A stretch of 64,000 nucleotides of DNA from Ferrovibrio sp046294345 (GCA_046294345.1 JBKBJT010000017.1:11565-75564), one strand, 5' to 3'; positions 8,873 to 17,826 are shown, numbered from the stretch's first letter. Notes: generated from the sequence alone by a model not told the origin. Translations and numbers: made by a program.

Positions 8873-9244
8873 ATGATACCCGGCCACGCTTCAGCCTCCC
8901 GCCGCTACCTGGCCGCCATTTTCGGCATCGCCGCTATCGCGATCCTGCCGCTGCTGGCCCTGGTGCTGCCGCAGGGGGCACGCAATGCCGATGCGACGCA
9001 GGCCGCCAGGCTGATCGTGCTGCTGCCCGGAGTCGCGACGACCCTGCCGCAGGCGGCCGCGCTGCTGGATCGGGCCGATGCCCGTCCGCTGGGCCAGGGC
9101 GCCTGGGCCAATCTGTGGCTGGTCGCCAGCCGCGATCCGGATGCGGCGGCCCAGCTTTACGCCGCCGGCGCGCATCTGGTTCTGGCCGGCGACGGCATCC
9201 TGGCCGGATGCCTCGGTTTTTCTGCTAAGACTGTCCGTAGCTAA
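8873..9244 (+). CDS. Hypothetical protein with one N-terminal membrane helix
   Basis: I do not recognise this protein. From ATG 8873 it has 123 residues: a short basic start, one hydrophobic helix (about residues 12-35, from YLAAIFGIAAIAIL) and a small periplasmic domain rich in Ala and Leu. The domain contains GQGAWANLWLVASRDPDAAA. Another ATG 42 bases upstream is possible, and neither has a good ribosome site. It ends 20 bases before a chemoreceptor and could be co-transcribed with it. The tail might be a small sensor or lipoprotein-like partner, but that is speculation. Confidence 0.55.
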   Translation: MIPGHASASRRYLAAIFGIAAIAILPLLALVLPQGARNADATQAARLIVLLPGVATTLPQAAALLDRADARPLGQGAWANLWLVASRDPDAAAQLYAAGAHLVLAGDGILAGCLGFSAKTVRS

Positions 9245-9264
9245 GCCCGATAAAAGGAAACGTC

Positions 9265-11142
9265 ATGTTCGCTGCCATGCTTCAGCTCGCTTCGCTTGAG
9301 GAGCTGCGCCGCCGCGCCAGTTCGGTCTTCATTGTCTGGCTGTGGCTGCACCTGCCCTTGATCGCGGCCGTGGCATGGCTGAACGGCACCAATCTTCTGG
9401 TCAGCACCATCGGTGCGGCGCTGATCGCACTGATCGCCACCTGGTTCTGCCGCACAGATCCCACCGGCACGGCGACACGCCAGGTGGTGGCGGCGGCCTT
9501 CGTCGGCATGGCCTCGCTGCTGGTCTTTGCCGCCGCCGGTCCGTGGCAGATCGATCTGCACATGTATTATTTCGCGATCTTCGCCGTGCTGGCGGCCTAC
9601 TGCGACTGGCGCGCCATCCTGACCGCGGCGACGCTGACCGCGCTGCATCACCTGTCGCTCAATTTCATCCTGCCCTATGCGATCTTCCCCGATGGCAGCG
9701 ATTTCGGCCGCGTCGTCGTGCATGCCGTGATCGTGGTGGCGGAATGTGCCGTGCTGATCTGGCTCTGCCTGGTGCTGGAGAACCTGTTCGCCCGCAGCGC
9801 GCAGAGCCTGGCCGAAATGAAGGCCAGCATGGCCGAACGCGAAAAACTGGAAGCCGAAGCCACCACGCAGCGTGAGCGCTTCGCCGCCCAGCAGGCCGCA
9901 GCCGAACAGCGCTTCGAACAGGCCATCGGCCAGGTGGTGGTGGCCGCCGCCGATGGCGACCTGGCCCAGCGCGTCAATACCGCCGAGCTGACCGGGGTGA
10001 TGCAACGCGTGGGCGAGTCGGTGAATACACTGCTGGCCCGCACCGAGGATGTGTTCGCGGCTGTGCAGGACGTGACCGGTGCGATGGCCGCCGGCGACCT
10101 GCGCCGCCGCATCAAGGATGGCTTCCGCGGCCGGTTCGGCGCGCTGGCGACCGACATCAACCAGATGGGCGAGAAGCTGCGCGATTTCGCCGGCCGTTTG
10201 GCCCAGAGTGCCGAAGCGGTGAAAACCGCCTCGGCGGAGATTTCCTCGGGCTCACAGGACCTGGCGCAGCGCACGGAGAGCCAGGCAGCCAGCATCGAGG
10301 AAACGGCCGCCTCGATGCACGAGATCACCACGACGGTGAAGCAGAATGCCGACAATGCCCAGGCCGCCAACCAGCTGGCAGTCGCCGCCCGCGATACCGC
10401 CGAGAAGGGCGGCAGCGTGGTTGCCGACGCGGTTTCGGCCGTGACGCAGATCGAGGAAAGCGCCCGCAAGATTTCCGACATCGTCGGGCTGATCGACGAG
10501 ATCGCCTTCCAGACCAACCTGCTGGCGCTGAATGCCAGCGTCGAGGCCGCCCGCGCCGGCGAGGCCGGCAAGGGCTTTGCGGTGGTGGCGCAGGAGGTGC
10601 GGGCCCTGGCGCAGCGCAGCGCCAATGCATCGAAGGACATCAAGGCGCTGATCCAGGAGTCGAATGCCCAGGTGAAGACCGGGGCGACCCTGGTGAATCA
10701 GACCGGTTCGTCGCTGACCGATATCGTCACGTCGATCAAGAAGGTGTCCGACATCGTGGCCGAGATCGCGGCCGCCAGCAAAGAGCAGGCGACCGGGCTT
10801 GAGCAGGTTAACACCGCTGTCGCCGGCATGGACGAGATCACCCAGCGCAACGGCGCGCTGGTGGAAGAGACCACGGCTGCGGCGCAGACCCTGGAAGGGC
10901 AGGCGCGGCAACTCGCCGACCTGGTCGGCTTCTTCCGCACGGATGCGACGGTGCGGCCACAACCTGCTGCAAGCAGCGCCAAGGTGGTACCGCTGAAGCC
11001 TGCCGCACGCGCAGCCGCGGCAAAGCCCCCAACTAAGTCGGCGGCGAAGCCGCAGCCTGCTTCGTCGGCGGCACGCAATCCGGCACCAACACTGGCACCG
11101 GCGGCAGGCCATGCCACCGACGAGGACTGGCAGGAATTCTGA
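9265..11142 (+). CDS. Methyl-accepting chemotaxis protein, polytopic, with WxxF tail
   Basis: A 625-residue chemoreceptor. The N-terminal 175 residues form about six membrane helices with no large periplasmic domain, so the signal is probably sensed in or near the membrane. HAMP-like segments (VVVAAADGDLAQRV and AMAAGDLRRRI) lead into the signalling domain with the near-invariant hairpin tip (DEIAFQTNLLALNASVEAAR). Methylation regions flank it. After a long Ala/Pro/Lys linker the protein ends DEDWQEF, which matches the xWxxF pentapeptide that tethers CheR and CheB. AAAGGAAACGTC precedes the ATG. No other che genes lie in the window. Confidence 0.93.
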   Translation: MFAAMLQLASLEELRRRASSVFIVWLWLHLPLIAAVAWLNGTNLLVSTIGAALIALIATWFCRTDPTGTATRQVVAAAFVGMASLLVFAAAGPWQIDLHMYYFAIFAVLAAYCDWRAILTAATLTALHHLSLNFILPYAIFPDGSDFGRVVVHAVIVVAECAVLIWLCLVLENLFARSAQSLAEMKASMAEREKLEAEATTQRERFAAQQAAAEQRFEQAIGQVVVAAADGDLAQRVNTAELTGVMQRVGESVNTLLARTEDVFAAVQDVTGAMAAGDLRRRIKDGFRGRFGALATDINQMGEKLRDFAGRLAQSAEAVKTASAEISSGSQDLAQRTESQAASIEETAASMHEITTTVKQNADNAQAANQLAVAARDTAEKGGSVVADAVSAVTQIEESARKISDIVGLIDEIAFQTNLLALNASVEAARAGEAGKGFAVVAQEVRALAQRSANASKDIKALIQESNAQVKTGATLVNQTGSSLTDIVTSIKKVSDIVAEIAAASKEQATGLEQVNTAVAGMDEITQRNGALVEETTAAAQTLEGQARQLADLVGFFRTDATVRPQPAASSAKVVPLKPAARAAAAKPPTKSAAKPQPASSAARNPAPTLAPAAGHATDEDWQEF

Positions 11143-11166
11143 GCCAGCTTCCAGCGCGACCGACCG

Positions 11167-11589
11167 CTACAGGTCGTAGCGGCCGACGCGTTCGGGCTGG
11201 TAGGCCACCTTGTGCAGGGTAATGCGGCGTTGTTCGCCGCTGGCCAATGTCCAGCCGATGCTGTCGCCTTCGCGCAGGCCGATCAGCGCGGCGCCGACCG
11301 GCGTCGTCACCGCGATCTTGGCCAGATCAAGGTCGGCTTCGCCGGGATAAACGAGAGTAAGCCAGTGACTGCGCTGGCTGTGCTCGTAACCGAAGACCAC
11401 ATGACTGTTCATCGTCACGACGTTGGGCGGCACCTGCTGCTGCACCACGATGCTGGCGCGTTCGATTTCCTGTTCCAGCATCTCGGCGATGCCGGGCTGG
11501 CGCGGCCGCACCTGGCCGCTCAGGGCCAGCAGGCGGTCGGCATCGGTTTCGGTGAGCGTGATGGCGGGGCGCGGATTGACGAAAGACAT
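11167..11589 (-). CDS. rnk: Rnk-like nucleoside diphosphate kinase regulator (GreA/GreB family)
   Basis: A 140-residue protein with the Rnk layout: a short N-terminal coiled coil (residues 15-50, with MLEQEIERA) and a C-terminal GreA/GreB FKBP-like domain. The C-terminal domain contains VVTMNSHVVFGYEH, LVYPGEADLDLAKIAVTTPVGAALIGL and a GDSIGW turn. Unlike GreA the coiled coil is short and lacks the acidic tip, so it may bind RNA polymerase but should not cleave transcripts. GGAGCC precedes the start. It is convergent with the chemoreceptor. Confidence 0.85.
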   Translation of the reverse strand: MSFVNPRPAITLTETDADRLLALSGQVRPRQPGIAEMLEQEIERASIVVQQQVPPNVVTMNSHVVFGYEHSQRSHWLTLVYPGEADLDLAKIAVTTPVGAALIGLREGDSIGWTLASGEQRRITLHKVAYQPERVGRYDL

Positions 11590-11987
11590 GATGGCTCCAT
11601 GGGATAAGGACGGCGCCGTCGTCGGACGGCCCGTGCAAGATTTCGGTCGGATAAGATGTGGGATTGTTATGCCCCGGCGCGCGAGACGGCCGGGACGGCG
11701 ACGCGCGACGAGGCCTAGGCGCCTGCGTGGAGGCGACCGGCGCGGAAAAGCTGCAGATGGCGGCGCGCGAAGATCATCATTTTCCTTATATGCCCCCGCC
11801 GCACCGCCGTTTCAAGCCGGTATTTCAAGCCGGGAGTGCGGGCCTGCCCGGCTGCGACAAAGCCCCGCAGGCTTGACCGGCGTCAATTCCGCAGCGCCCC
11901 AACTGGAGCGGGGATTGATCCAGATCGACCAGCCAGGGGGGCGGGCCGCTCTAGATTGCGCGCCTGTAATTCTGACGGAGCCCTCCC
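11590..11987. other. Intergenic region, no gene seen
   Basis: This lies between the divergent rnk-like and NIT chemoreceptor genes. No supported reading frame is present. It holds an adjacent direct repeat TTTCAAGCCGG at about 11810-11820 and 11823-11833, and an inverted GCCTGC/GCAGGC pair further on. Promoters for both flanking genes are expected here but cannot be assigned with confidence. Confidence 0.4.
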
Positions 11988-14273
11988 ATGTTGCGGTCGA
12001 TAAGAAGCCGGATCATTTTCGCCCTCCTGATCCCGAGCCTGGCGCTGCTCGGTTTTGCCGGCCTGGTGATCCAGGACCGGCTGGACAAACTGCACCAGGC
12101 CGAGGCCGTGCAGGCTCTGGCCGGTTATGCCGTGGCGGCGAGTGCCTTCGTCGATGAATTGCAAAAGGAGCGCGGCGGCTCGGCCCTGTTCCTTGGCAGC
12201 GGCGGCAAGCAGTTCGGATCGGAATTGCAGGCCCAGCGCACCCGCACCGATGCGGCGCGGAGCAAACTGGCGGCGGTGCTGCCGCAGCTGACAGCGGGCG
12301 ACCTCGCCACGGCGGCCAAGCAGAGCCAGCAGGCCATGACGCAACTGGACGGCACGCGGCGCGGCATCGACGCACTGACCCTGCCGGGGCCACAATCCTT
12401 CGCCTTTTACACCACCGCCATCATGGCCCAGCTCGACGTGATCGGGCGCGCGATCCATGCCAGCGACGATGCCAACATCAGCCGCGCAACCCAGGCTTAT
12501 TATTCCCTGCTGCAGGGCAAGGAACTGGCCGGACAGGAACGCGGCCAGGCCGCAGGCGCCTTCGCCGCCGGGAAATTCGAGCCGGCAGTCTATCGCCGCG
12601 TGATCGCGCTGGCGGCATTGCAGACCCAGATGCTGGACGAAGCCGCCCGCATCGCCGCGCCGGCGCCGGCCGCATTGCTGCAGCGCCTGCCCGCCGAGGC
12701 CGAGCAGGCCGGCGTGAGCAATTTCCGCCGCATCGCGCAGGACAGCGTCAATACCGGCAACACGGGCGACGTGGCCGCGCCGGCCTGGTTCGCCGCGATG
12801 ACCCGTTATATCGACCGCATGAAAGCGGTGGAGGAAGCCATGAGCGCCGATCTGCTGGCGCGGGCCGACGAGATGCGCGGCGAGGCCATGCGCCAGACCA
12901 CGCTGGCAGGCGGCACGATTGCCGCTTTGCTGCTGCTGACCGCCGTGATCGGCACGCTGTTCGTGCGTGCGATCACCGGGCCGCTGAGCAAACTGACCGG
13001 CGTTATGCACCGGCTGGCGGGCGGCGACCTGGCCTGCGACATCCCCGCGCTGGAACGGCGCGACGAACTGGGCGCCATGGCGAAAGCCGTGCAGGTGTTC
13101 AAGAAGAATGCCGAGGAGAAGGTCGTGCTGGAACAGACAGCCGAAGACCAGCGGCGCGCCTCGGAGCAGCGCCGGCAGGAACGCGAAAGGCGCGAGGCTG
13201 CGGCGGCGGCAGAGATCGCCGATCTGTGCGAACGCGTGGCCGAGGGCGACCTGAGCGGCCGGCTGAACGAGGCCGGCAAGGACGGCTTCCTGCTGACGCT
13301 GAGCCAGCGGCTGAACCGCCTGACCGCGTCGCTGCATGGCATCACCGACGAGCTGGCCGGCAGCATGACGGCGATGAGCAACGGCGACCTGACCCGCAAG
13401 ATCACCGGCGATTACCACGGCGTGTTCGGCGAGCTGAAGTCCGGCGCCAACGGCATGGCGGCGCGGTTGACCGACCTGGCCGGCCGGCTGGCCGCCAATG
13501 CCGCCACCGTGCGCGATGCCGCCAGCGAGATCTCGGCCGGCAGCAGCGACCTGGCCGCACGTACCGAAAGCCAGGCGGCGAGCCTGGAGCAGACCGCGGC
13601 CTCGATGCAGCAGGTGACTGCCACCGTGCGGCAGAATGCGGATAACGCGCAGGAAGCCAGCCGGCTGGCGCTGGAGGCGCGCGGCAGCGCCGAACAGGGC
13701 GGGCAGGTGGTGCATGATGCCGTCGATGCCGTGCAGCGCATCGAGCACAGCGCACGCAAGATTTCCGACATCATTGGCCTGATCGACGAGATTGCCTTCC
13801 AGACCAACCTGCTGGCGCTCAATGCCTCGGTCGAAGCGGCGCGGGCGGGTGAGGCAGGCAAGGGCTTTGCCGTGGTGGCGCAGGAGGTGCGCGCCCTGGC
13901 GCAGCGCAGCGCCAATGCATCAAAGGACATCAAAGGCCTGATCCAGGAATCGAATGCCCAGGTGCGGACCGGCGCCGAACTGGTGCAGCGCACCGGCGAA
14001 CAACTGAGCGGCATCGTGGATTCGATTGCCCGCGTCTCGGACATCGTGGCCGAGATCGCCGGCGCCTCGAAGGAACAGGCCACCGGGCTGGAGCAGATCA
14101 ACGCCGCCGTCGGCCAGATGGACGAGATGACCCAGCGCAATGGCGCGCTGGTGGAGCAGACCTCGGCCTCGGCCCAGGCCCTGGCCGGTCAGGCCCGCGA
14201 CCTGGCCGAACTGGTCGGCTTCTTCCGCACCCGGGCCCCGACGCAGCCGCCGAGCCTGCGGCGCGTGGCGTGA
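11988..14273 (+). CDS. Methyl-accepting chemotaxis protein with NIT (nitrate/nitrite-sensing) domain
   Basis: A 761-residue transmembrane chemoreceptor. Helix 1 (residues 8-28) is followed by an all-helical periplasmic domain of about 280 residues that carries the NIT hallmark VDELQKERGGSALFLGS. Helix 2 (about 305-325) leads to a HAMP domain (RAITGPLSKLTGVMHRLAGG), a second HAMP-like segment (AMSNGDLTRKITGDYHG) and the signalling domain with tip DEIAFQTNLLALNASVEAA. NIT domains are known to bind nitrate or nitrite in some receptors. The exact ligand here is unknown. The C terminus ends LRRVA and lacks a CheR-docking tail. Its signalling domain is very close to that of the receptor at 9265, which suggests duplication. 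Confidence 0.92.
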   Translation: MLRSIRSRIIFALLIPSLALLGFAGLVIQDRLDKLHQAEAVQALAGYAVAASAFVDELQKERGGSALFLGSGGKQFGSELQAQRTRTDAARSKLAAVLPQLTAGDLATAAKQSQQAMTQLDGTRRGIDALTLPGPQSFAFYTTAIMAQLDVIGRAIHASDDANISRATQAYYSLLQGKELAGQERGQAAGAFAAGKFEPAVYRRVIALAALQTQMLDEAARIAAPAPAALLQRLPAEAEQAGVSNFRRIAQDSVNTGNTGDVAAPAWFAAMTRYIDRMKAVEEAMSADLLARADEMRGEAMRQTTLAGGTIAALLLLTAVIGTLFVRAITGPLSKLTGVMHRLAGGDLACDIPALERRDELGAMAKAVQVFKKNAEEKVVLEQTAEDQRRASEQRRQERERREAAAAAEIADLCERVAEGDLSGRLNEAGKDGFLLTLSQRLNRLTASLHGITDELAGSMTAMSNGDLTRKITGDYHGVFGELKSGANGMAARLTDLAGRLAANAATVRDAASEISAGSSDLAARTESQAASLEQTAASMQQVTATVRQNADNAQEASRLALEARGSAEQGGQVVHDAVDAVQRIEHSARKISDIIGLIDEIAFQTNLLALNASVEAARAGEAGKGFAVVAQEVRALAQRSANASKDIKGLIQESNAQVRTGAELVQRTGEQLSGIVDSIARVSDIVAEIAGASKEQATGLEQINAAVGQMDEMTQRNGALVEQTSASAQALAGQARDLAELVGFFRTRAPTQPPSLRRVA

Positions 14274-14276
14274 GTC

Positions 14277-16445
14277 TTATTCGGCGGCAGCGGTGCGGCG
14301 CTGCTGGCGGATCAGTTTGACGATTTCGCTGGCGGCCTGCGGGATGTTGGTGCCCGGGCCGTAGATGCCGGCCACGCCGGCTGAACGCAGGAAATCGTAA
14401 TCCTGCGGCGGAATCACACCGCCGGTGATGACGAGGATGTCGCTGGCGCCCTGCTTCTTCAGCGCCTCGATAAGCTGCGGCACCAGCGTCTTGTGGCCGG
14501 CGGCCTGGCTGGACACGCCGATCACATGCACGTCGTTTTCGATGGCGTCCTTGGCGGCTTCTTCCGGCGTCTGGAACAGCGGGCCCACATCGACGTCGAA
14601 GCCCAGATCGGCGAAGGCGGTGGCGATCACCTTGGCGCCGCGGTCATGGCCGTCCTGGCCCAGCTTGACCACCAGCATGCGCGGGCGGCGGCCTTCCTCG
14701 GCGGCGAAGGCCTGGATGTCCTTCTGGATCTGCATGAAGCCCTCGTCATTGGCATAGGCCGCCCCGTAGACGCCGGAGATCGAACGGATGGTGGCCTGGT
14801 GGCGGGTGAAGACGCGCTCCATGGCATCCGACATCTCGCCCACGGTGACGCGAGCGCGCGCCGCCTGCACACAGAGCTCGAGCAGGTTGGCCTTGCCGGC
14901 CGCGCCTGCCTCAAGCGCCCTGATGGCGGCTTCGGCCCTGGCCTTGTCGCGGGTGTTGCGGATGGTCTTGAGCCGCGCCACCTGCTGCTCGCGCACGCGG
15001 GTGTTATCGACTTCCAGAAGCTCGGGGACGTCCTGGCTGGCGGCGCGGTATTTGTTGACGCCGACGATCACATCCTCGCCGCGATCCACCCGGGCCTGGC
15101 GGCGGGCGGCGGCCTCCTCGATCTTCAGCTTGGGCATGCCGCTTTCGACCGCCTTGGTCATGCCGCCCATGGCCTCGACTTCCTGGATCAGCGCCCAGGC
15201 ATGGGTGACCAGCGCATGGGTGAGCGCCTCGACGTAATACGAGCCGCCGAGCGGATCGACCACCTTGGTGACGTAGCTTTCTTCCTGGATGATCAGCTGG
15301 GTGTTGCGCGCGATGCGGGCGGAGAATTCGGTGGGCAAAGCGATGGCTTCGTCCAGCGCGTTGGTATGCAGCGACTGCGTGCCGCCCAGCACGGCCGCCA
15401 TCGCCTCGATGGCCGTGCGCACCACGTTGTTATAGGGGTCCTGCTCGGTGAGCGAGACGCCCGAGGTCTGGCAATGGGTGCGCAGCATCAGCGACCCGGC
15501 CTTCTTCGGGTTGAACTGCTTCATGATGCGCGCCCACAAAAAGCGCGCGGCGCGCAGCTTGGCGATCTCCATGAAGAAGTTCATGCCGATGGCGAAGAAG
15601 AAGCTCAGACGCCCGGCGAAGGCATCGACATCGAGGCCCGAATTGATCGCCGTGCGCACGTATTCCAGGCCATCGGCCAGGGTGAAGGCCAGTTCCTGCA
15701 CGGCGGTCGCGCCGGCTTCCTGCATGTGGTAGCCGGAAATCGAGATGGAGTTGAACTTCGGCATATGCTGCGCGGTATAGCCGATGATGTCCGAGATAAT
15801 CCGCATGCTGGGCGCGGGCGGATAGATATAGGTGTTGCGCACCATGAATTCTTTCAGAATGTCATTCTGAATGGTGCCCGAGAGCTGGTCGGGCTTCACG
15901 CCCTGCTCTTCCGCCGCCACGATGTAGCAGGCCAGCACGGGCAGCACGGCGCCGTTCATGGTCATCGACACGCTCATCTTGTCGAGCGGGATGCCGTCGA
16001 ACAGGATCTTCATGTCCTCGATGGAATCGATGGCGACGCCGGCCTTGCCGACATCGCCGACCACACGCGGATGATCGGAATCGTAGCCGCGATGGGTGGC
16101 GAGATCGAAGGCGACAGAGACGCCTTGCTGGCCGGCGGCGAGATTCTTGCGATAGAAGGCGTTGGATTCTTCCGCCGTGGAGAAGCCGGCATACTGGCGG
16201 ATCGTCCAGGGCCGGTTGGCATACATGGTGCCGCGCACGCCGCGCGTGAAGGGATCGAAGCCCGGCAGGGAATTGAGCGTCTCCAGGCCTTCGAGGTCGG
16301 CGGCGGTGTAGAGCGGCTTGACCGCGATGCCTTCGGGGGTCTGCCACAGCAGCTCGGAGAGCGGTTTGTCGCCCAGTTCCTTCTGGGCCATTTTCGCCCA
16401 GGCCTCGGGAAAATTCGGCGCGGTCGTCTCGGTCATGTCTCGCAT
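14277..16445 (-). CDS. Methylmalonyl-CoA mutase
   Basis: A 722-residue single-chain adenosylcobalamin-dependent mutase that interconverts methylmalonyl-CoA and succinyl-CoA in the propionate pathway. The N-terminal TIM-barrel catalytic part includes TRGVRGTMYANRPWTIRQYAG-type sequence, the substrate-channel YHMQEAG and the SGVSLTEQDPYNN region. The C-terminal B12 domain has GQDGHDRGAK (the DxHxxG motif, with the cobalt-binding His), then GVSSQAAGHKTL and ITGGVIP. GGAGAG is best spaced for ATG 16445 rather than the internal ATG 16436. No epimerase or MeaB partner is adjacent. It is convergent with the NIT chemoreceptor, three bases apart. Confidence 0.97.
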   Translation of the reverse strand: MRDMTETTAPNFPEAWAKMAQKELGDKPLSELLWQTPEGIAVKPLYTAADLEGLETLNSLPGFDPFTRGVRGTMYANRPWTIRQYAGFSTAEESNAFYRKNLAAGQQGVSVAFDLATHRGYDSDHPRVVGDVGKAGVAIDSIEDMKILFDGIPLDKMSVSMTMNGAVLPVLACYIVAAEEQGVKPDQLSGTIQNDILKEFMVRNTYIYPPAPSMRIISDIIGYTAQHMPKFNSISISGYHMQEAGATAVQELAFTLADGLEYVRTAINSGLDVDAFAGRLSFFFAIGMNFFMEIAKLRAARFLWARIMKQFNPKKAGSLMLRTHCQTSGVSLTEQDPYNNVVRTAIEAMAAVLGGTQSLHTNALDEAIALPTEFSARIARNTQLIIQEESYVTKVVDPLGGSYYVEALTHALVTHAWALIQEVEAMGGMTKAVESGMPKLKIEEAAARRQARVDRGEDVIVGVNKYRAASQDVPELLEVDNTRVREQQVARLKTIRNTRDKARAEAAIRALEAGAAGKANLLELCVQAARARVTVGEMSDAMERVFTRHQATIRSISGVYGAAYANDEGFMQIQKDIQAFAAEEGRRPRMLVVKLGQDGHDRGAKVIATAFADLGFDVDVGPLFQTPEEAAKDAIENDVHVIGVSSQAAGHKTLVPQLIEALKKQGASDILVITGGVIPPQDYDFLRSAGVAGIYGPGTNIPQAASEIVKLIRQQRRTAAAE

Positions 16446-16782
16446 CCCACTCTCCGCAGGCGTGCTGTACGGAAATCTCCGTTGCTGCGGTGCAAAACCC
16501 AGTATGGCCGGCTTTTAACCCCTGTCAATTTGACGCCCCGGAATTCCCCGGCAATTCACAGCGCCCGATTGTGCCGTCGCCGCGATTTGGCGGGCCAATG
16601 CGGGCGAAATCCGCCGCCGTCGCGTCGTTTGCACATCGGTTTCCGCCGTTTTGCGATGGTTTTGATGTGTTAAGCCATTGAAAAATCACAAACGGACATA
16701 ATGCGGCGGCAAAAATCAGAGCCGCAACCGATATTAGAACAATATAGCAACGAAGGGGCGGCTTGGCAAGCCCGGGCCGCAC

Positions 16783-16805
16783 CTCTGGCCGAAACACGGG
16801 TTGCC
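16783..16805. repeat. Direct repeat, left copy, flanking the toxin-antitoxin cassette
   Basis: CTCTGGCCGAAACACGGGT (19 exact bases, then T/C and GCC) recurs at 17827-17849. The two copies match at 22 of 23 positions and bracket the toxin-antitoxin pair with about 1.02 kb between them. Confidence 0.85.
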
Positions 16806-16843
16806 TCCATGAGGCCGATGGGCCTTGACCCGCGACTCAAAAT

Positions 16844-16859
16844 ATGGAAAATTCTCCAT
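16844..16859. promoter_or_regulatory. Palindrome upstream of toxin gene (candidate operator)
   Basis: ATGGAAAATTCTCCAT is an inverted repeat (ATGGA N6 TCCAT) about 110 bases before the toxin start. HigA-type antitoxins usually repress their own operon from such dyads. Binding here is inferred only from position and symmetry. Confidence 0.35.
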
Positions 16860-16933
16860 GCCGCTCAAGACGGCCAATAAAGAACTAATGCGCCCTTAAA
16901 AAGCATAAAAAACGACGCAGCAGGAGAACCTTC

Positions 16934-17026
16934 ATGAGCATGCAAAAGCACATACGGAAATATAAACATGCCAAGAGAGCTTCTATTCGTCGGCGGCGCC
17001 AGGAAAGAGTTTCTGGCGCTGCCTAA
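16934..17026 (+). CDS. Possible short leader ORF overlapping the toxin start
   Basis: A 30-codon reading frame that starts with ATG behind the best ribosome site in the area (AGGAGAACC at 16922-16930). It overlaps the first 59 bases of the toxin gene in another frame. The product would be very basic, with many Lys and Arg and four consecutive Arg. It resembles no family I know. Its value may lie in coupling or limiting translation of the toxin, whose own ATG at 16968 has only a weak GGAA upstream. It could also be a chance frame. Confidence 0.35.
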   Translation: MSMQKHIRKYKHAKRASIRRRRQERVSGAA

Positions 17027-17330
17027 GGCAACGCAGCGCGACTTTGGACACGGATTATGGCTGGCACAGAAGGGCGATACGCCCGGCTTCGCGAAAGCGC
17101 TGAAAGGTTTCGGCGATGCCGGCGTTCTGGAACTGCGCGACGATCACAAGGGCGAGACCTATCGCGCAGTTTATACGGTGCGGTTCGCTGACGCCGTCTA
17201 TGTGCTGGCAGCTTTCCACAAGAAAGCCAAATCGGGCATCGACCTGCCCCAACGAGACAAGGACCTGATCCGGCAACGCCTGACTCAGGCCAGAGAGATG
17301 CATGAAAAGGCCGCCCGCCGCCGCGAATAG
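16968..17330 (+). CDS. Type II toxin, RelE/HigB (phage Gp49-like) family
   Basis: A 120-residue toxin of the HigB/Gp49-like branch of the RelE/ParE superfamily. It begins RELLFVGGARKEFLALPK and contains the typical core FGDAGVLELRDDHKGETYRAVYTVRFADAVYVLAAF, followed by KKAKSG and a helical end rich in Lys and Arg. Such toxins cleave mRNA on the ribosome. The conserved basic and aromatic residues of the core are present, so it looks intact. The gene order toxin then antitoxin, 48 bases apart, is the HigBA order. It sits in a cassette bracketed by direct repeats and is more AT-rich upstream than its surroundings, which suggests acquisition. Confidence 0.88.
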   Translation: MPRELLFVGGARKEFLALPKATQRDFGHGLWLAQKGDTPGFAKALKGFGDAGVLELRDDHKGETYRAVYTVRFADAVYVLAAFHKKAKSGIDLPQRDKDLIRQRLTQAREMHEKAARRRE

Positions 17331-17378
17331 CTGTTTGCGGGTCGCCTTCAAACGGATGGAGCCCGGTTCGCCCGGGAT

Positions 17379-17816
17379 ATGCGTATGAAGACCGGAACCC
17401 GAAACCTGCCTGATCATGCCTTCCGCAACATCGGCCTGCCCGATGCGGAAATCCTGCTGGTGAAATCGGAACTCAATGCCGCCATCAAGGCCGGCATTGC
17501 CAAGGCCGGCTGGACCCAGAAGCAGGCCGGCGAGGCGCTGGGCTGGAGCCAGCCCGACATTTCCAAGATCATGAACGACCGCTTCGTGCAGCACAGCATC
17601 GACCGTCTGCTGAAAGCCGCCCTCGATCTGGGCCTGACTGTGTCTTTCGGCATCGATCTGCCGGCAAAGAAGACCGAGGCCGGTCGCGTCGCCCTGATTG
17701 AAGCCCCGGCCGCGCCGCGTGCGTCATCGGCGCGCCCCGCTGCAAAACCCGCTGCCAAGCGCCGCAAGGGCGGACCGGCGGCACGGATCGCATCATCCCT
17801 GGCGGCAGCGGAATAG
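17379..17816 (+). CDS. XRE-family antitoxin (HigA-like)
   Basis: A 145-residue helix-turn-helix protein that partners the toxin just upstream. The HTH spans about residues 30-85 (IKAGIAKAGWTQKQAGEALGWSQPDISKIMNDRF) and belongs to the HTH_37/XRE type found with Gp49-like toxins. It should neutralise the toxin and repress the operon. An odd feature is the 45-residue C-terminal tail rich in Ala, Pro and Lys (PAAKPAAKRRKGG), which is unusual for the family and may bind nucleic acid nonspecifically. ATG codons at 17379 and 17385 are both possible starts. It ends 10 bases before the right direct repeat. Confidence 0.87.
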   Translation: MRMKTGTRNLPDHAFRNIGLPDAEILLVKSELNAAIKAGIAKAGWTQKQAGEALGWSQPDISKIMNDRFVQHSIDRLLKAALDLGLTVSFGIDLPAKKTEAGRVALIEAPAAPRASSARPAAKPAAKRRKGGPAARIASSLAAAE

Positions 17817-17826
17817 CGCCGGCCGG

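Larger units (their letters stand above)
16446..16967. other. Intergenic region upstream of mutase and toxin-antitoxin genes
   Basis: About 520 bases without a standard gene, markedly more AT-rich from 16660 onward. It holds the left direct repeat (16783-16805), a small palindrome (16844-16859) and the start of a short leader ORF at 16934. No riboswitch fold is evident upstream of the mutase: no B12-box-like sequence was found. Confidence 0.5.

Noticed and set aside
11883..13748. 621-codon minus-strand frame opposite the NIT chemoreceptor
   Set aside because: Antisense shadow of a clear chemoreceptor.
14493..16673. 726-codon plus-strand frame opposite methylmalonyl-CoA mutase
   Set aside because: Antisense shadow; the mutase on the other strand is complete and conserved.
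16446..16967. Cobalamin riboswitch upstream of the mutase gene
   Set aside because: No B12-box-like sequence was recognised; the mutase uses rather than makes the cofactor.
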